Source: Phlebotomus papatasi
Lineage: Eukaryota; Arthropoda; Insecta; Diptera; Psychodidae
Reading direction: 5' to 3'
Length of the DNA: 64,000 nt
Assembly: GCF_024763615.1 (NCBI RefSeq)
Contig: NC_077222.1
Span: 90,210,001-90,274,000 of the forward strand
The notes under the pieces are model-generated. The model did no database searches. It was not told the DNA's origin and saw only the letters and a list, made by a program, of their open reading frames with translations. Shown one piece after another: positions 1-11,366 of this stretch (position 1 is its first letter; every line of letters begins with the position of its first letter). The position numbers were made by a program, and so were the translations under genes.

Positions 1-424
1 TCTGACACTAAGTACTCGAGAAGATTCCCCTCAAAAAAACCTCAAATGCCGAGTCACAGCGTCAATAGCTGGTTTTACTTCTTTTTGCTCCGGCTATTTT
101 TGTCATGGGCAGTGGAAGAGGAAAAAAGACAAAACATGAGGCATTAACTTGATAAAAGTGTTGTGAGACCAATTGCAAGGTTCTTTTTTTTTGGTTCCCT
201 CAGTCTGAACTGCAATCCATGCCTTATTGCCCAGACTTTAACGGTTGATTTGGTTTTGTATAGGCTTTTGAGGACTCTGTGATGGGATTCACAGAACGAC
301 TCTCCATGCAGATCACATTTTTGCATAAGCGAATAAAATAATAAAATCTTATACCTGATGGATTTTGAAAATATATCGTAAAATTGGTTGATTTTGCAAT
401 GTTTTAACTTTGTGATTTTGGGTT
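1..424. other. Left edge, no recognised gene
   Basis: AT-rich sequence with one 60-codon minus-strand open stretch (326 to 144) that matches no family I recognise and has no clear splice context. I see no promoter, RNA gene or repeat boundary here. Confidence 0.3.
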
Positions 425-1876
425 TTAACCCTTTAAGGACGAGGAGCTTTCCGCTGAGCGAAATTCAACGAAATCAAGTTTCCCTCGATATTTTAGCCTA
501 AATAAGAGATTTACGGTTAAAAAGAAATTTTCCCATCCCTAGGAGTCCTGGAAAACTATGGGTCATATATGAGCCAATCGTCCTTAAAGGTAAAAAAGCC
601 CAATATTTTCCAGACAACTAGTTTGCTCGTTTGCTCTGTTATTTTTGAAAGATAAATAACTTGAATATATTTGAAATAATAAAAAATATTTAGAATATTT
701 AAAAATTAAAACGATCAAAAATTAATTTTAAAAAATCTCATTCAATTTTTGATCTCAAAGACTCTTGAAGACTTGTACACAAAAACAATAATTTTTATGA
801 CAAAATGTATTATTTTTACTTAATTTTTAATTTTTATGATATTCATCGAAACAAATTTCGCATACTGGTAAGGTAACACAGAGATAAATGTCGCATGCCT
901 CACAAATACAATTGGTCTTATAATCCTCTTTTCTGATAGCACCATGTGCTCCTCAGTTTTCTTCGAAACATGTTTGATGGTAAAGGGTAGGTGCAATGTT
1001 GCTTGTCTCTGGGAATTTCAGTCGTACAGTTGCACATTGCTGTGGATCCGGGAGTTCTTCCTGAGTTGATACGTTCTCGATGAAGACTTCAAAGTCAACT
1101 TCATCCACGTCTTGTTCCAAATATATTATGTCGCTTTCGTTCAGGACAATATTGTCGGCATCATCACTATCTTCCTGGCACAATACGTGGATGATTTCGG
1201 GTTCATTGATCATGAAATTTTTCTTCCATTTTTGAAGTCATATTCAAGAGTAAAAAGTTATGACGCAGAAGTATCTTATATATAAGTTATGTACGCAGAA
1301 GTATCTTATAAATTATCAAAATATCACCTTCTTCAGTCAGTATTGCACTGGGAAAACTCAGCTAATTGATATATCACACAAAATTACACGAATAATTAAC
1401 TATTTTGCGCACACATAAACAAAAACATGAAACAGTCTAACCTCAAATCTTCGAAAAACCACTTAGAGATAAATTCAGTGTATTTTACCTTTAAGGACGA
1501 TTGGGTCATATATGACCCATGAAAATTATTAAGCTTTCCTGAAAATACCAATAAACTATAATTTTTACTTTCTTGAGAAATATTATGTATAATCATTATA
1601 GTTTCTAGTTTCAAGAGCTTTTTGCTTAAAAAAAATTAGAAATATTAAAAATATTAAAATTCAAGCACCAACGTAAAAATTTGAAAATTCGTTATTTTTT
1701 AGCTCAAATATTTTTTATATAGCAAATAGCTGGAGATTTGCAAAAAATATCCTAGATTCCTACATCTTTCTACTTCGTGATTATGTACAAACATTAGAAA
1801 AAAATAACTTCAGGTAGTCAGGAAAAATTATTTTTTCTATGGGTCACGGGTGACCCAATCGTCCTTAAAGGGTTAA
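425..1876. mobile_element. piggyBac-like element, internally deleted, TTAA-flanked
   Basis: The block begins with TTAA followed by CCCTTTAAGGACGA and ends with the inverted copy followed by TTAA at 1873-1876, which fits piggyBac TTAA targeting. Inner inverted copies of the same terminus occur near 575-592 and 1488-1505, so this may be two short elements flanking a decayed master copy. A minus-strand transposase remnant lies between them. The same termini recur at 7407, 31352, 33369 and 39134. Confidence 0.65.
827..1213 (-). pseudogene. piggyBac transposase remnant: acidic N-terminus joined to C-terminal zinc ribbon
   Basis: From 1213 the frame reads an acidic, Asp/Glu-rich start typical of the N-terminal region of piggyBac transposases, for 86 codons up to a TGA at 953-955. 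In the same frame just beyond that stop comes a cysteine-rich segment ending at a TAA (827-829). Its pattern is CxxCxxxxxC, then CxxxCF, then a final YH motif, which matches the C-terminal zinc ribbon of piggyBac transposases. The central DDD catalytic domain of several hundred residues is absent. What I see is a deleted, stop-containing relic. The family assignment rests on the ribbon and the TTAA termini. Confidence 0.6.
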
Positions 1877-2154
1877 ATAAGAAATACAAAATCACAATAT
1901 GATTAAAATCATTAATAAAATTAATTTATCAGTTGCCTGGCAGTATCACTCCTAGGGCTCCCAGGAGTAGGAGTGCTTAAAAGTGTGTAGATTACAGATT
2001 TATGTTATTTATTTATTTTTATTTAAGTAATTGTGAGTTAGTGACAGTTGTTCCACCGTGTAGGTTTTCGATCATGATAGATCTAGGGCCTGCGACCTGG
2101 GTATAGAGAGGGAAGGGTGGGGATATAAAAAAAAATAAACTGTTTTTGTATTAT

Positions 2155-2298
2155 GCCCAACGCACAATAACTTTTGTTTTGTAAATATGTTTTTGAAATT
2201 TCAATGAGAGTGAATGAGATGTAGATCTAGTCATCTCGCTCACTCTCATAGGAAATTTTGAAAACATATTTATAAACAAAATATATTTTGCGTTGGTC
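2155..2298. repeat. Inverted-repeat hairpin (MITE-like)
   Basis: The two halves around about 2227 are nearly complementary: CCCAACGCA at the left, TGCGTTGG at the right, and matching GAGAGTGA/TCACTCTC near the centre. No coding capacity. Confidence 0.6.
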
Positions 2299-3013
2299 AT
2301 TATTATTAAATTAACAGTAGAAGTTGTCATCCTAATTTTATTTTTTATTTCCAAATCAATAATCAAGAGGTGACTCATATAATATTAAACTGATAAGGGT
2401 TTTTTCTTCAGGTTTCGCTGACCTTGTGAGCTTTTTTTGGATCTTCTGGATTTTATTTAAATTTTTAGGGTTTCGCACAACTTTTTAAAAATTTATCTAG
2501 ATTCACAATTTTTTCTTGTGTTTCTTTTTAATTTCACGAAACTCTTTTTGTCATTTTTGTAAAATTTATTGATACCATTGTCTTTAGATCCAAAGACAAT
2601 GTTGATACTCAGTTTTATCGCACATGCTCATTAAAATTTTACCGCAATACACATTAGATTGTCTCTAATGTACATTTAAATGTGTGATTTGTGTCTTTGA
2701 TTCACTTATGCTAATGAGGCAAGTGATTTTAAAAATTAAGAAGAAATTCAAAGACCTTTCCAACGAGCCCAAATATGGTACCATTCGATTGAGAAATACC
2801 TTATTTAGAGTCCTTTTAATCTTTGACTTTAGGAACCATTCAACGGTGTTTTCGTGTATGGATCCCCGTAGGTCCTAAGTCGCTATGTCTTACCCTTTGG
2901 CCTGTAAAGTAGGCGACAGCCGGATGGACATACGGATCAGCCGAACAAACAGCGTGACGTCATGTAGCAGAAATCGTCTGAAACACGAAGATTTGTTGAG
3001 AAAAGTGGTCTCC

Positions 3014-3037
3014 GGGGGGGGGGGGGGGGGGGGGGGG
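3014..3037 (+). repeat. Poly-G run of 24 bases
   Basis: An uninterrupted run of G in very AT-rich surroundings. Its length may be unreliable in the assembly. Confidence 0.9.
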
Positions 3038-3129
3038 TGAATAAATCGAGGGATTATAAATACTGCTCTCTCTGTGCAGTTCGAGCACTAGAAAATATGA
3101 GCAGTTATAAAACATTTTTTTTTTACAAC

Positions 3130-3634
3130 CGGTAAGGTAATTACTTAGAAAGTGCTTAGTCGAAAGTCCTTAATTAAGCATTTAGTGAAAAGTACTTTTC
3201 ATGTTCTTATTACAAACTCTTGGAACGAGGACTTTTACAAATGATATAATTAATTACATAGCGTTAAATCGAGCATTTTATTTTTGTTATTCACTGCACA
3301 AAGCACTGTTGTTTTTTAAAATTAAATATTTGATCTTAGAACTTATTAAGTACTTAACAAGTAGTTAATGTATTAACCAGGACAAATATAAAATAATATA
3401 ATATGGAATAATATTTATTCTAAAAATATATTCATTTAAACGTCAGCGCTTTGTGGTGAATAACAAAAATAAAATGGATTAACTCAGCCTTAACACTAAG
3501 TAGTTACTTAAGGTAAGGCCTTTGAAAAGCCATTGATTTGATAGCTTGCATTAAGAACATCATAAGTAGCTTTCATTAAGTACTTAATTAAAAACTTTTG
3601 ACTTCTCACATAATAAGTAATTACCCTAATGGCC
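3130..3634. mobile_element. Foldback element, about 0.5 kb
   Basis: Left end GGTAAGGTAATTACTTA and right end TAAGTAATTACCCTAATGG are inverted relatives. Internally, the AT-rich block around 3266-3310 is complementary to 3445-3490, including an AGCACTG/CAGCGCT pair beside TTATTTTTGTTATTCAC. It is a non-coding inverted-repeat element. Confidence 0.6.
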
Positions 3635-3693
3635 AAAAAACATTTCTGTTACTTCCTAATGTTTAGTTTTTTTTCAAGAGAATCAATAATAAA

Positions 3694-3949
3694 CACTGAG
3701 AGAAATCCGAAAAAGTTAAAATAACATTCCGGAAATGTTAATTTTACCCTGCATTATTGATCCGAAATCGGTATAAATATTATGCTTTTTATGTGTAATA
3801 TGGGTTAAAGTTACCCTTTTTCATGTTAATTTTGCACTTAAAAAGGAGTAAAATTAACATACAAAAATGCTGTTGATATATTTTTACACCTAAAAAGTGT
3901 TAAGGTTACGAGGAAAAAAAGTTAAACGCACCCCCTTTTTTTCTCAGTG
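3694..3949. mobile_element. CACTGAG-family MITE, copy 1
   Basis: About 256 bp bounded by CACTGAG and CTCAGTG. The body (AACATTCCGGAAATGTTAAT and GATCCGAAATCGGT) recurs at 13370-13942 (reversed and interrupted) and 32996-33247. No ORF. Confidence 0.75.
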
Positions 3950-4277
3950 AAATTATTTGCATATACTCAGTTTAAACCAGTTTTTGGACGTAAAATGCTC
4001 CTTTTTTAATTAATGGGTCCAACTCTAAATACTAAGTGATTCAAAGATACAAATCACACATTAAAACGCATATTAGTAACAATTTATGTGCCTCGCATTA
4101 TAATTTTAATGACCAAGAGTAATGACACCATAAGACAATTAAAATATTATTCGCTATCGCGTGTTTTTGAATTTATTACACAATTTTCTTGCATAAAAAC
4201 TTAATAACTTAGATATACATGTACCATATTGATAAAAAGACAGTTTAATTACTATAATGATATAGCATCGATTTGAG

Positions 4278-4529
4278 TTGAAAAGAAAAGTCTCATTTAT
4301 TTTTCTTCATGCATTTTTTCTTATAACACTTTGTTTCAAAATATGTTTGTCTACTGATTATGATAGTCAAATTCACGATCATAATCAGATTAAATTGGTT
4401 ATTAGGGTTATTAATATGGTTATAAACCGAAATTTAAGTATGGACAACACTAAATATCTCGTACAACATACCACTTTTCCTCAATCCGAGAAACTTCTTT
4501 ACTTGGAATTATTAACAGTATGTACTTAA
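4278..4529 (+). other. Unassigned open stretch, possible exon with hydrophobic start
   Basis: About 83 codons open on plus, beginning with a hydrophobic signal-like segment and ending just after a possible GTATGT donor near 4518. There is no in-frame ATG before the hydrophobic part and no paralogue in the window, so I cannot call it a gene. It lies just beyond the 3' end of RDH gene 1 on the other strand. Confidence 0.15.
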
Positions 4530-4578
4530 ATCTCAATCTGGTTATGCTTGTGAATTTTAACTTAGAGGCAATCCAAAA

Positions 4579-5785
4579 TCACTGGTAACGGAAATCATTG
4601 GGAATTTTGGCCAGACGAATGCTCTCGTTCCAGATAAAATCTCTGATATCTTCATCCCTTCCTTGTCCTTCCAATTTCTTATCTGGAACTTCTTCACAGT
4701 CACTGTGAAAAATAAAAGTTTAAATTAAATAAGAAAACTTTGAAGAAAGTGATTCAACAAAAAGTTACCTGAAGTATTTTCCAGAAACCGTTGATAAATC
4801 AGGATCAACAGCTAAACGAATCGTCGTTTGAGCTCCTGATTTGACGGATTTAGTAAAAATTGTAAAAATTGAAAATATCCATATTAGAGGCTTTGCGACA
4901 TTTCTTCCGATTTCTGTTTTAATAGATCCTGGGTGGAGACTGTTAACAGTAACACCGGTTCCTGAACGAGGATAAAAAAAACATGACAAAGTCCTCCTTC
5001 AATCACAAATAAATGTCTTACCTTCCAATTCCTCGGCAAATCTTTGAGTTGTAAGGACTTGAGCAAGTTTCGAATTAGCATAAGCCTGCATCTTACTGAA
5101 GGATTTTTCAAGATGAAGATCGTCCTTTTTAATTTTTGCGTAAGCATAAGCCAAACTAGACACATTCACGATCCTTCCTTGAGGAGCTCTCTTAAGGTGA
5201 TCAAGCAGAAGATGAGACAAGAGGAAGTGACTCAAGTGATTAACCTGGAGGGTTCTTTCACAACCTTCTTTTGTTATCGAATGCGGGATAAACATAACTC
5301 CAGCGTTGTTGATCAGAACGTCCAGATGCTTCTCCTCCTTTGAAAATTCTTCAACAAATTCTCGGACTGAATCCAGAGTATTGAGATCAAGGTGCCTATT
5401 GTAAACTTCTGTGTTCCCTGTTGCTTGGACAATTTCCTTACGAGCTGATTCACAGCGATCGTAGTCACGACATGCCAGATAAATCTTGGCATTCCTCCTG
5501 GCCAAATCAAGGGCTGTCTCCTTCCCAATTCCTGGCCAGAAAGTCATTTTATAAAAGACCGCGTAAAACCGAATAAAAAATTCTCTTACCTGTATTAGCT
5601 CCAGTAATTATGACCACTTTTCCATCCATTTTCACATGATCCTTCTGGAACTGACCACCTTCACAGTACTTCCTAAGCCAGTAGATACCCATTGCAGCAG
5701 CCGCTGCCCCAAAGAGATAATTCTCCAGTGGAATTTTTTCTCTCAGGAGAGCAATTTGTCCGGAAAAATTATTAAGCAACTCCAT
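4579..5785 (-). CDS. Retinol dehydrogenase-like SDR, gene 1 (340 aa, 4 exons)
   Basis: Predicted NADP(H)-dependent short-chain dehydrogenase of the RDH11-14 (SDR7C) type, which interconverts retinol/retinal or related lipid alcohols and aldehydes at a membrane. Exons run 5785-5590, 5531-5022, 4961-4769 and 4702-4579, all with GT-AG introns of 58, 60 and 66 bp and phases that join without a stop. A hydrophobic anchor lies at about residues 23-37. The cofactor motif TGANTGIG is at 61-68, NNAG at 140-143, the helix Asn at 163, the catalytic Ser at 190/191 and YANSK (Tyr216, Lys220) follows. HPG and GKYF motifs are in exon 3. Length is normal for the family. It is the first of seven same-strand tandem paralogues and lies 1.15 kb downstream of gene 2. 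The true substrate is not readable from the sequence. Confidence 0.93.
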
Positions 5786-5804
5786 TTTATTCCCGCACGG
5801 TCAA

Positions 5805-5888
5805 AATATGAATGATTTGCCGAAAAGTGAAATGAAACAAGCAACTAAATTACGCTTATCTCTCCAACACGTCACACAACATGATAAC
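5805..5888 (-). promoter_or_regulatory. Upstream module of RDH gene 1 with GATA-type sites
   Basis: Read on minus, a TTATCAT site (5888-5881), then GAGATAAG (about 5863-5855), then the block TTTTCGGCAAATCATTCATA ending 20 bp before the ATG. The same order and nearly the same spacing occur before genes 2 and 3, so it is likely a shared core promoter plus GATA-factor sites. That is inference from conservation only. Confidence 0.5.
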
Positions 5889-6170
5889 ATTTAGAAAGAT
5901 AAAAAACGAAAATAGAAAAATACACATATTGATACAAATGACACTGAAATTTGTAATAATATTAGCTTTTTATAAATGAGTAGTTGTCCAACTTCAGACG
6001 AAATAATGATTTGACCAAATTCCCATCAGTATCCCACTAACTAAACCGTTTCTCCACCTAAATCGTAAATGTGTCTAAAAGGCATAGAAAGCTCTCGTTT
6101 CCAGATCAAATTATCTAAATACGTCTTTTAGAAAATTTAGTTTTTTCAAACTTATTGAGGTTTCATGAAA

Positions 6171-6598
6171 TAGGGTAAGTGTGCCAAATTCCGGCCAGCT
6201 TGCAATTACGGCCAACTTTTTTGTTCCTCGAATTTCCATGAACTTTTAGATTTTACGTACTCTAGAGATTAGAAAATGCAAAAGAATAACAAAAAATGTA
6301 GCTTCGACAAAAGAGATGACGTGAAAAAGATATTGGAAGAATTCTCGAAGGGCAAGGAACTATGAGAATGAAGGTGGCCGAAATAGGGCACCAAAGCTAT
6401 ATCTATATTTTTATTCATTTTTAAATGTATTAAGACTGATTTTATAGTAAATAAAGACGGTAAACTCTTTACAAGGTTCCAAACAACACTCTTTTAGAAG
6501 AAAGAATTAAAAAAAAATTGTATTTAAAATATTACATTTCAAACTTGAGACTTTGACGCTTGCATGCAACTATGCCGAAATTTGGCACACTTACCCTA
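6171..6598. mobile_element. TIR element with TAGGGTAAGTGTGCCAAATT ends
   Basis: Both ends carry TAGGGTAAGTGTGCCAAATT (inverted on the right). It is about 430 bp, non-coding, and lies between RDH genes 1 and 2. A fragmented relative lies between 53570 and 56193. Confidence 0.7.
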
Positions 6599-6938
6599 CC
6601 CTTTTATAAAAACGAAAGCACGTGACTTCTGAATTTTAGTCATTGCAAAGAATTAACATAAGACAATTTTAATATTGATCCTCATCTCATGTTTCAAAAA
6701 TATATCACAGATTTTTCCTGTGTGTCAACTCGAATATTCAAGTAGAAATATTTAATGCTACTTGAAAAACTGTATACTTAAGGTATCAATTACTACAATG
6801 ACGTCGCTTTTTTCTCTCAACAACTTTAACGATCTGAGTGGAAAAGAAATTCTTCACTAAACCTCTTAATATGTTCTTTACACCAATAAAATTTTATTAT
6901 AAAAAATAGCTAGTTACAAAATCAGAAATCATATAAGT

Positions 6939-8547
6939 TCACTTGTAGCGAAAATCACTGGGAATTTTGGCCAGACGAATACTCTCATTCCAGACAAAAT
7001 CTCTGATGTCTTCATCCCTTCCTTGTCCTTTCAATTTCTTGTCTGGAACTTCTTCACAGTCACTGTAAAAAATTAAATTTTCTGTGAGATAAGACAGCTT
7101 TGGAGGTAGTGATTCAGCAAGAAGTCACCTGAAGTATTTCCCAGAAACCGTTGATAAATCAGGATCAACAGCTAAACGAATCGTGGTTTGAGCTCCAGAC
7201 TTAACAGATTTCGTGAAAAAAGTAAGAGGTGATAATATCCATATTACAGGCTTCGAGATGTTCATATTTCTCCAGATTTCTGTCTTAATAGCTCCAGGAT
7301 GGAGACTATTGACAGTAACGTTTGTTCCTGAACAAGGATGAAATGAAGGGAAAATGAGATTTTTGCTGTAAGCCAAATGCCTTATGTCTTAGATAGACTT
7401 ATCACTAAACCCTTTAAGGACGATTGGGTCACCGTTGACCCAAAAATGAAATTTTTCCTACGGACATCTAAAGTTGTGTATTGCTCTAAAACAGAGGTGT
7501 GCAAGAACCGTTGAAACCGAATATACGTCAAAATAAGTTTGTTCTGGTAGCGTTTTTACTATTGACGTACATGTTTCATTTGACGTTTATTCGGTTTCAA
7601 CGGTTCTTGCACGCCTCAGCTCTAAAAAGTCAGAAAAAGTGTTTTATCTGCCCCCCGATTTTTGACCCTGTCGTCCTTAAAGGGTTAAATCGAGAAACGG
7701 CTTAATGGGAAACTCATGAGAATGTAGTTTAATCATTCTTAAACTGTCTCTTGGCTTAAGTCGTATGTCTGTGCGACACATTACCCTCCAATTTCTTGGC
7801 AAATATCTGAGTTGTAAGGACTTGAGCAAGCTTAGAGTTATAATAAGCCTGAAGCTTCCCAAATTTTTTCTGTAGATGAAGATCGTCCTTTTTAATTTTT
7901 CCAGAAGCGTAACCAATGCTAGAAACATTCACAATTCTTCCTTGAGGAGCTCTCTTAAGATGATCAAGCAGAAGATGAGACAGGAGGAAGTGACTTAAAT
8001 GATTGACCTGGAGGGTAGTTTCACAACCATCTTTTGTTATCGAGTGTGGAAGATAGAGTACTCCAGCATTGTTGATCAGTACGTCCAGATGCTTCTCTTC
8101 CTTGGAAAACTCTTCAACAAATTCTCGGACTGAATCCAGAGTATTGAGATCAAGGTGTCTATTGTAGACTTTTGTGTTCCCTGTTGCTTGGACAATTTCC
8201 TCACGAGCTGATTCACAGCGATCGTAGTCACGACATGCCAGATAAATCTTGGCATTCCTCCTGGCCAAATCGAGAGCTGTTTCCTTCCCAATTCCTGGCC
8301 AGAATGAAATTTTATACAAGGGGTTGCAAAGATAAGATTAAAAAATTTTACCTGTATTAGCTCCAGTAATAATAACTACTTTTCCGTCCATTCTCAAATG
8401 ATCCTTTTGGAATTGACCACCTTCAATATATTTTCTGCAAAAGTAAAAACCCATTGCGGTAATTCCAGCCCCAAAAATATAGTTCTCCACGGGAATTCTT
8501 TCTCTCAAAAGAGTGATTTGTTCAGATAAATTGTTATATAACTCCAT
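6939..8547 (-). CDS. Retinol dehydrogenase-like SDR, gene 2 (342 aa, 4 exons)
   Basis: Paralogue of gene 1 with the same predicted oxidoreductase role. Exons are 8547-8352, 8294-7785, 7327-7129 and 7062-6939; the reading frame stays open across all joins. N-terminal anchor at about 23-37, TGANTGIG at 61-68, NNAG at 140-143, catalytic Tyr216/Lys220 in YYNSK. Exon 3 has two extra codons relative to gene 1, giving an RNMNISKP segment. Introns 1 and 3 are 57 and 66 bp, but intron 2 is 457 bp because a TTAA-type MITE has inserted (7407-7688). Gene 3 lies 588 bp upstream. The gene appears intact. Confidence 0.92.
7407..7688. mobile_element. TTAA-family MITE with nested hairpin, in intron 2 of RDH gene 2
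   Basis: Ends are CCCTTTAAGGACGATTGGG and its inverse CGTCCTTAAAGGG before TTAA. Inside, 7493-7617 is a second small hairpin whose arms AGGTGTGCAAGAACCGTTGA and CAACGGTTCTTGCACGCCT are complementary, flanked by a possible CAG duplication. The insertion lengthens the intron without touching splice sites. Confidence 0.7.
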
Positions 8548-8563
8548 TACACTTCCACGGTCA

Positions 8564-8638
8564 GAATATGAATGATTTGTCGAAAATGAAATGGAACAAT
8601 CAATTGTTATGCGTTTATCTCTCCCATATCATGATAAC
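8564..8638 (-). promoter_or_regulatory. Upstream module of RDH gene 2
   Basis: Same arrangement as before gene 1: TTATCAT at 8638-8631, GAGATAAA at about 8622-8614 and TTTTCGACAAATCATTCATA at about 8586-8566, close to the ATG at 8547. The gap between the GATA-type site and the last block is 28-30 bp in genes 1, 2 and 3. Confidence 0.5.
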
Positions 8639-8934
8639 GTTTAAAGAGGTAAATGAGAAACAAAATTAAAAAAAACATGTAGATCCAAATTGTACGACAA
8701 ATCGTAATTGATTGATTTCTTCTTAAATCGTTTTTAGTCCAAGTTCCGGTTTAACTATAGCCCCTTCCGAATCGCTATTAAAATTTCTTGTTCTCGCTGA
8801 ATTTCCTGTCTTAACTAAGGTCAAAGGCGCACCTTCGTCAGGAAACAATTTTTTACAGGTTCGTTAAAATATGAAAATTTATTTATATCCAATAAAATGC
8901 AATACTGTTTTGTCTTTAATCTATCTCTTCCTGT

Positions 8935-9042
8935 AAAAAAAAATTATTCAAATTTCGTATCCCAAATAGTACCAAAAAACTTCCTATGGGTCATCATAAG
9001 ACAAATTCTTAAAGTACCAATATAGGTATTCCTTTAACTCTA
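8935..9042. repeat. Degenerate fragment of the TAGGGT(C/G) MITE family
   Basis: Shares ATCCCAAATAGTAC and GAATTCTTAAAGT-like blocks, in the same order, with 61437-61670 and the element in intron 1 of the first Reeler gene. Decayed and non-coding. Confidence 0.5.
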
Positions 9043-9134
9043 GTCTGATTTGAAAATACATTCTTCAATCCTTGTTGACTTTTCATAAAATTTCACTGTA
9101 CCCATATTTAAATACAATTATAAATCGTATAAAA

Positions 9135-10347
9135 TTATTTGTAACGGAAATCACTTCGAATTTTGGCCAGGCGAATACTCTCGTTCCAGATAAAATCTCT
9201 AATATCTTCATCTCTTCCTTGTCCTTTCAATTTCTTGTCTGGAACTTCTTCACAGTCACTGTGAAAAGTAAAAGTTTAAGTAATTATATAAGACAGCTTT
9301 GGAGAAAGTGATTCAGCAAAAAGTTACCTGAAGTATTTCCCAGAAACCGTTGATAAATCAGGATCAACAGCTAAACGAATCGTCGTTTGAGCTCCTGATT
9401 TGACGGATTTAGTAAAAATTGTAAAAACTGAAAATACCCACATAAGAGCCTTTGGGACATTTCTTCCAATGTCTGTCTTAATAACTCCAGGATGCAGACT
9501 ATTGACAGTAACATTGGTTCCTGTATCGCAAAGAACAAATAAAATAAGAAGGTCTTCCTTTAATTTATAAACGTGTGTCCTACCTTTCAATTCTTTAGCA
9601 AATCTTTGCGTTGTAAGGACTTGAGCAAGTTTTGAATTATAATAAGCCTGCATCTTATCAAATTTCTTCTGTAGATGAAGATCGTCCTTTTTAATTTTTC
9701 CAGAAACGTAACCAATGCTAGACACATTCACGATCCTTCCTTGAGGAGCCCTCTTAAGATGATCAAGCAGAAGATGAGATAAGAGAAAATGACTTAAATG
9801 ATTGACCTGGAGGGTAGTTTCACAACCATCTTTAGTTATCGAGTGTGGAAGATAGAGTACTCCAGCGTTGTTGATCAGCACGTCCAGATGCTTCTCTTCC
9901 TTAGAAAACTCTTTAATAAATTCCCGGACAGAATCCAGAGTATTAAGATCAAGGTGTCTATTGTAGATTTTTGTGTTCCCTGTTGCTTGGACAATTTCCT
10001 TACGAGCTAATTCACAGCGATCGTAGTCACGACATGCCAGATAAATCTTGGCATTTCTTCTGGCCAAATCGAGGGCTGTCTCCTTCCCAATTCCTGACCA
10101 GAAAGTCATTTTATAGAAGACCGCGTAAAACAGAATAAAAAATTCTCTTACCTGTATTAGCTCCAGTAATTATGACCACTTTTCCGTCCATTTTCAGATG
10201 ATCCTTTTGGAACTGACCACCTTCAAAATACCTCTTACAGCAGTAGAAACACATTGCGATAGCTGCAGCTCCAAAAATATAATTCTCTAGGGGAACTTTT
10301 TCGGTCAGGAGAGAAATTTGTTCAGTAAAATTGCTAAATAAATCCAT
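9135..10347 (-). CDS. Retinol dehydrogenase-like SDR, gene 3 (340 aa, 4 exons)
   Basis: Compact paralogue of genes 1 and 2. Exons are 10347-10152, 10093-9584, 9520-9328 and 9258-9135 with introns of 58, 63 and 69 bp. The start chosen is the ATG at 10347, which gives an exon 1 of exactly the same length as genes 1, 2 and 4; an upstream in-frame start would add 20 residues that are not conserved. Anchor at about 23-37, TGANTGIG 61-68, NNAG 140-143, Tyr216/Lys220 in YYNSK, exon 3 with HPG and SGKYF. It is closest by eye to gene 2 in the exon 2 region. Appears intact. Confidence 0.93.
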
Positions 10348-10366
10348 TTCACTGCCACCACGATCT

Positions 10367-10444
10367 GAATACGAATGATTTGCCGAAAAATAAAATGAAA
10401 CAAACAACTAAAATACGTCTATCTCTCCCTCAAAATATGTTAAC
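10367..10444 (-). promoter_or_regulatory. Upstream module of RDH gene 3
   Basis: Matches the modules before genes 1 and 2 in order and spacing, with TTTTCGGCAAATCATTCGTA at about 10389-10370. The distal site here is GTTAACAT, so that GATA core is lost, and the proximal site is GAGATAGA. Confidence 0.45.
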
Positions 10445-10577
10445 ATTTTGAAAGATAAAAAAACGAAAATAGAAAAATAGACTAAACTGCAATGATTCAG
10501 ATAGTAAGCATTAGGGGTCTTAACTTTTCCTTGTTTTTATAACGCTGTGTCATTATCATTTTTTCTTTTCTTCTTCT

Positions 10578-10805
10578 TAACTCTTTCGCGTCCATAGGGT
10601 AATGTCATGACTCGGGGAAAAAAGTTTTTTTTGGACATTTACATTAATTGAAATCTATCTGTTCGTGCACGACATCATAATAGAAGGATGTAAGATTCTT
10701 GGCTCATTTTCTCAAGACTCCAGTTAGATTTCAATTAATGTAAATAGCCAAAAAGAAACTTTTTTCCCCGGGTCATATATGACCCTATGGACGCGAAAGA
10801 GTTAA
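10578..10805. mobile_element. CTCTTTCGCGTC hairpin MITE, copy 1
   Basis: TTAA-flanked, about 220 bp, ends CTCTTTCGCGTC and GACGCGAAAGAG. The arms are complementary over most of their length (TTACATTAATTGAAATCTA and its inverse), so single strands would fold into a long hairpin. Near-identical copies lie at 53692-53918 and 60789-61016. piggyBac-like by target site. Confidence 0.85.
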
Positions 10806-11366
10806 ACGGACTGTAAAGGTGTGAATTTGATTATTGAGACTATTATTTACTAAATTATTTGAAAAAAAATCAATAATATTAATATATTTTTGTTATCTAT
10901 GTGCTAGAGACAAGTTTTCAATATTTCAAGTTTTAAGTTTAAAAACCATTTTTAAGCAGGAATGACAAATTTATTCTGAAGAAAACTAATATAGGGCAAT
11001 CATCTTATAGATGAACCCCTCATAAAAATAAGAAAACTAATGCAACTTGATTAAATAACACAACTTGCAATTTCGATTAGCTGATACAATTTTGTCACAT
11101 CATAAACTGATTTGTTTAATTCATCTTTTTATTTTATAATCTAATTTTTTAATTTACACTTTTAATAATATTAATTAAAAATAAGAAAAAACCTCTTAAA
11201 AAATGTCAAATTATAAAAAAAATTTGAAAGCCAAAATCCTCGATATTTCTGAGTCTTAGAACCGCTTCAAAATCACGCAATTCCACCAAAAACTGTCAAA
11301 AATATGATCTCTAGTGAATATGAACAGCCAATAAAAAATTTCAAAGTCTTTAAATTTATTTCACAA

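Noticed and set aside
5044..5343. 99-codon plus ORF opposite RDH gene 1 exon 2, and similar ones in genes 3, 4 and 5
   Set aside because: Antisense shadows of a conserved coding exon.
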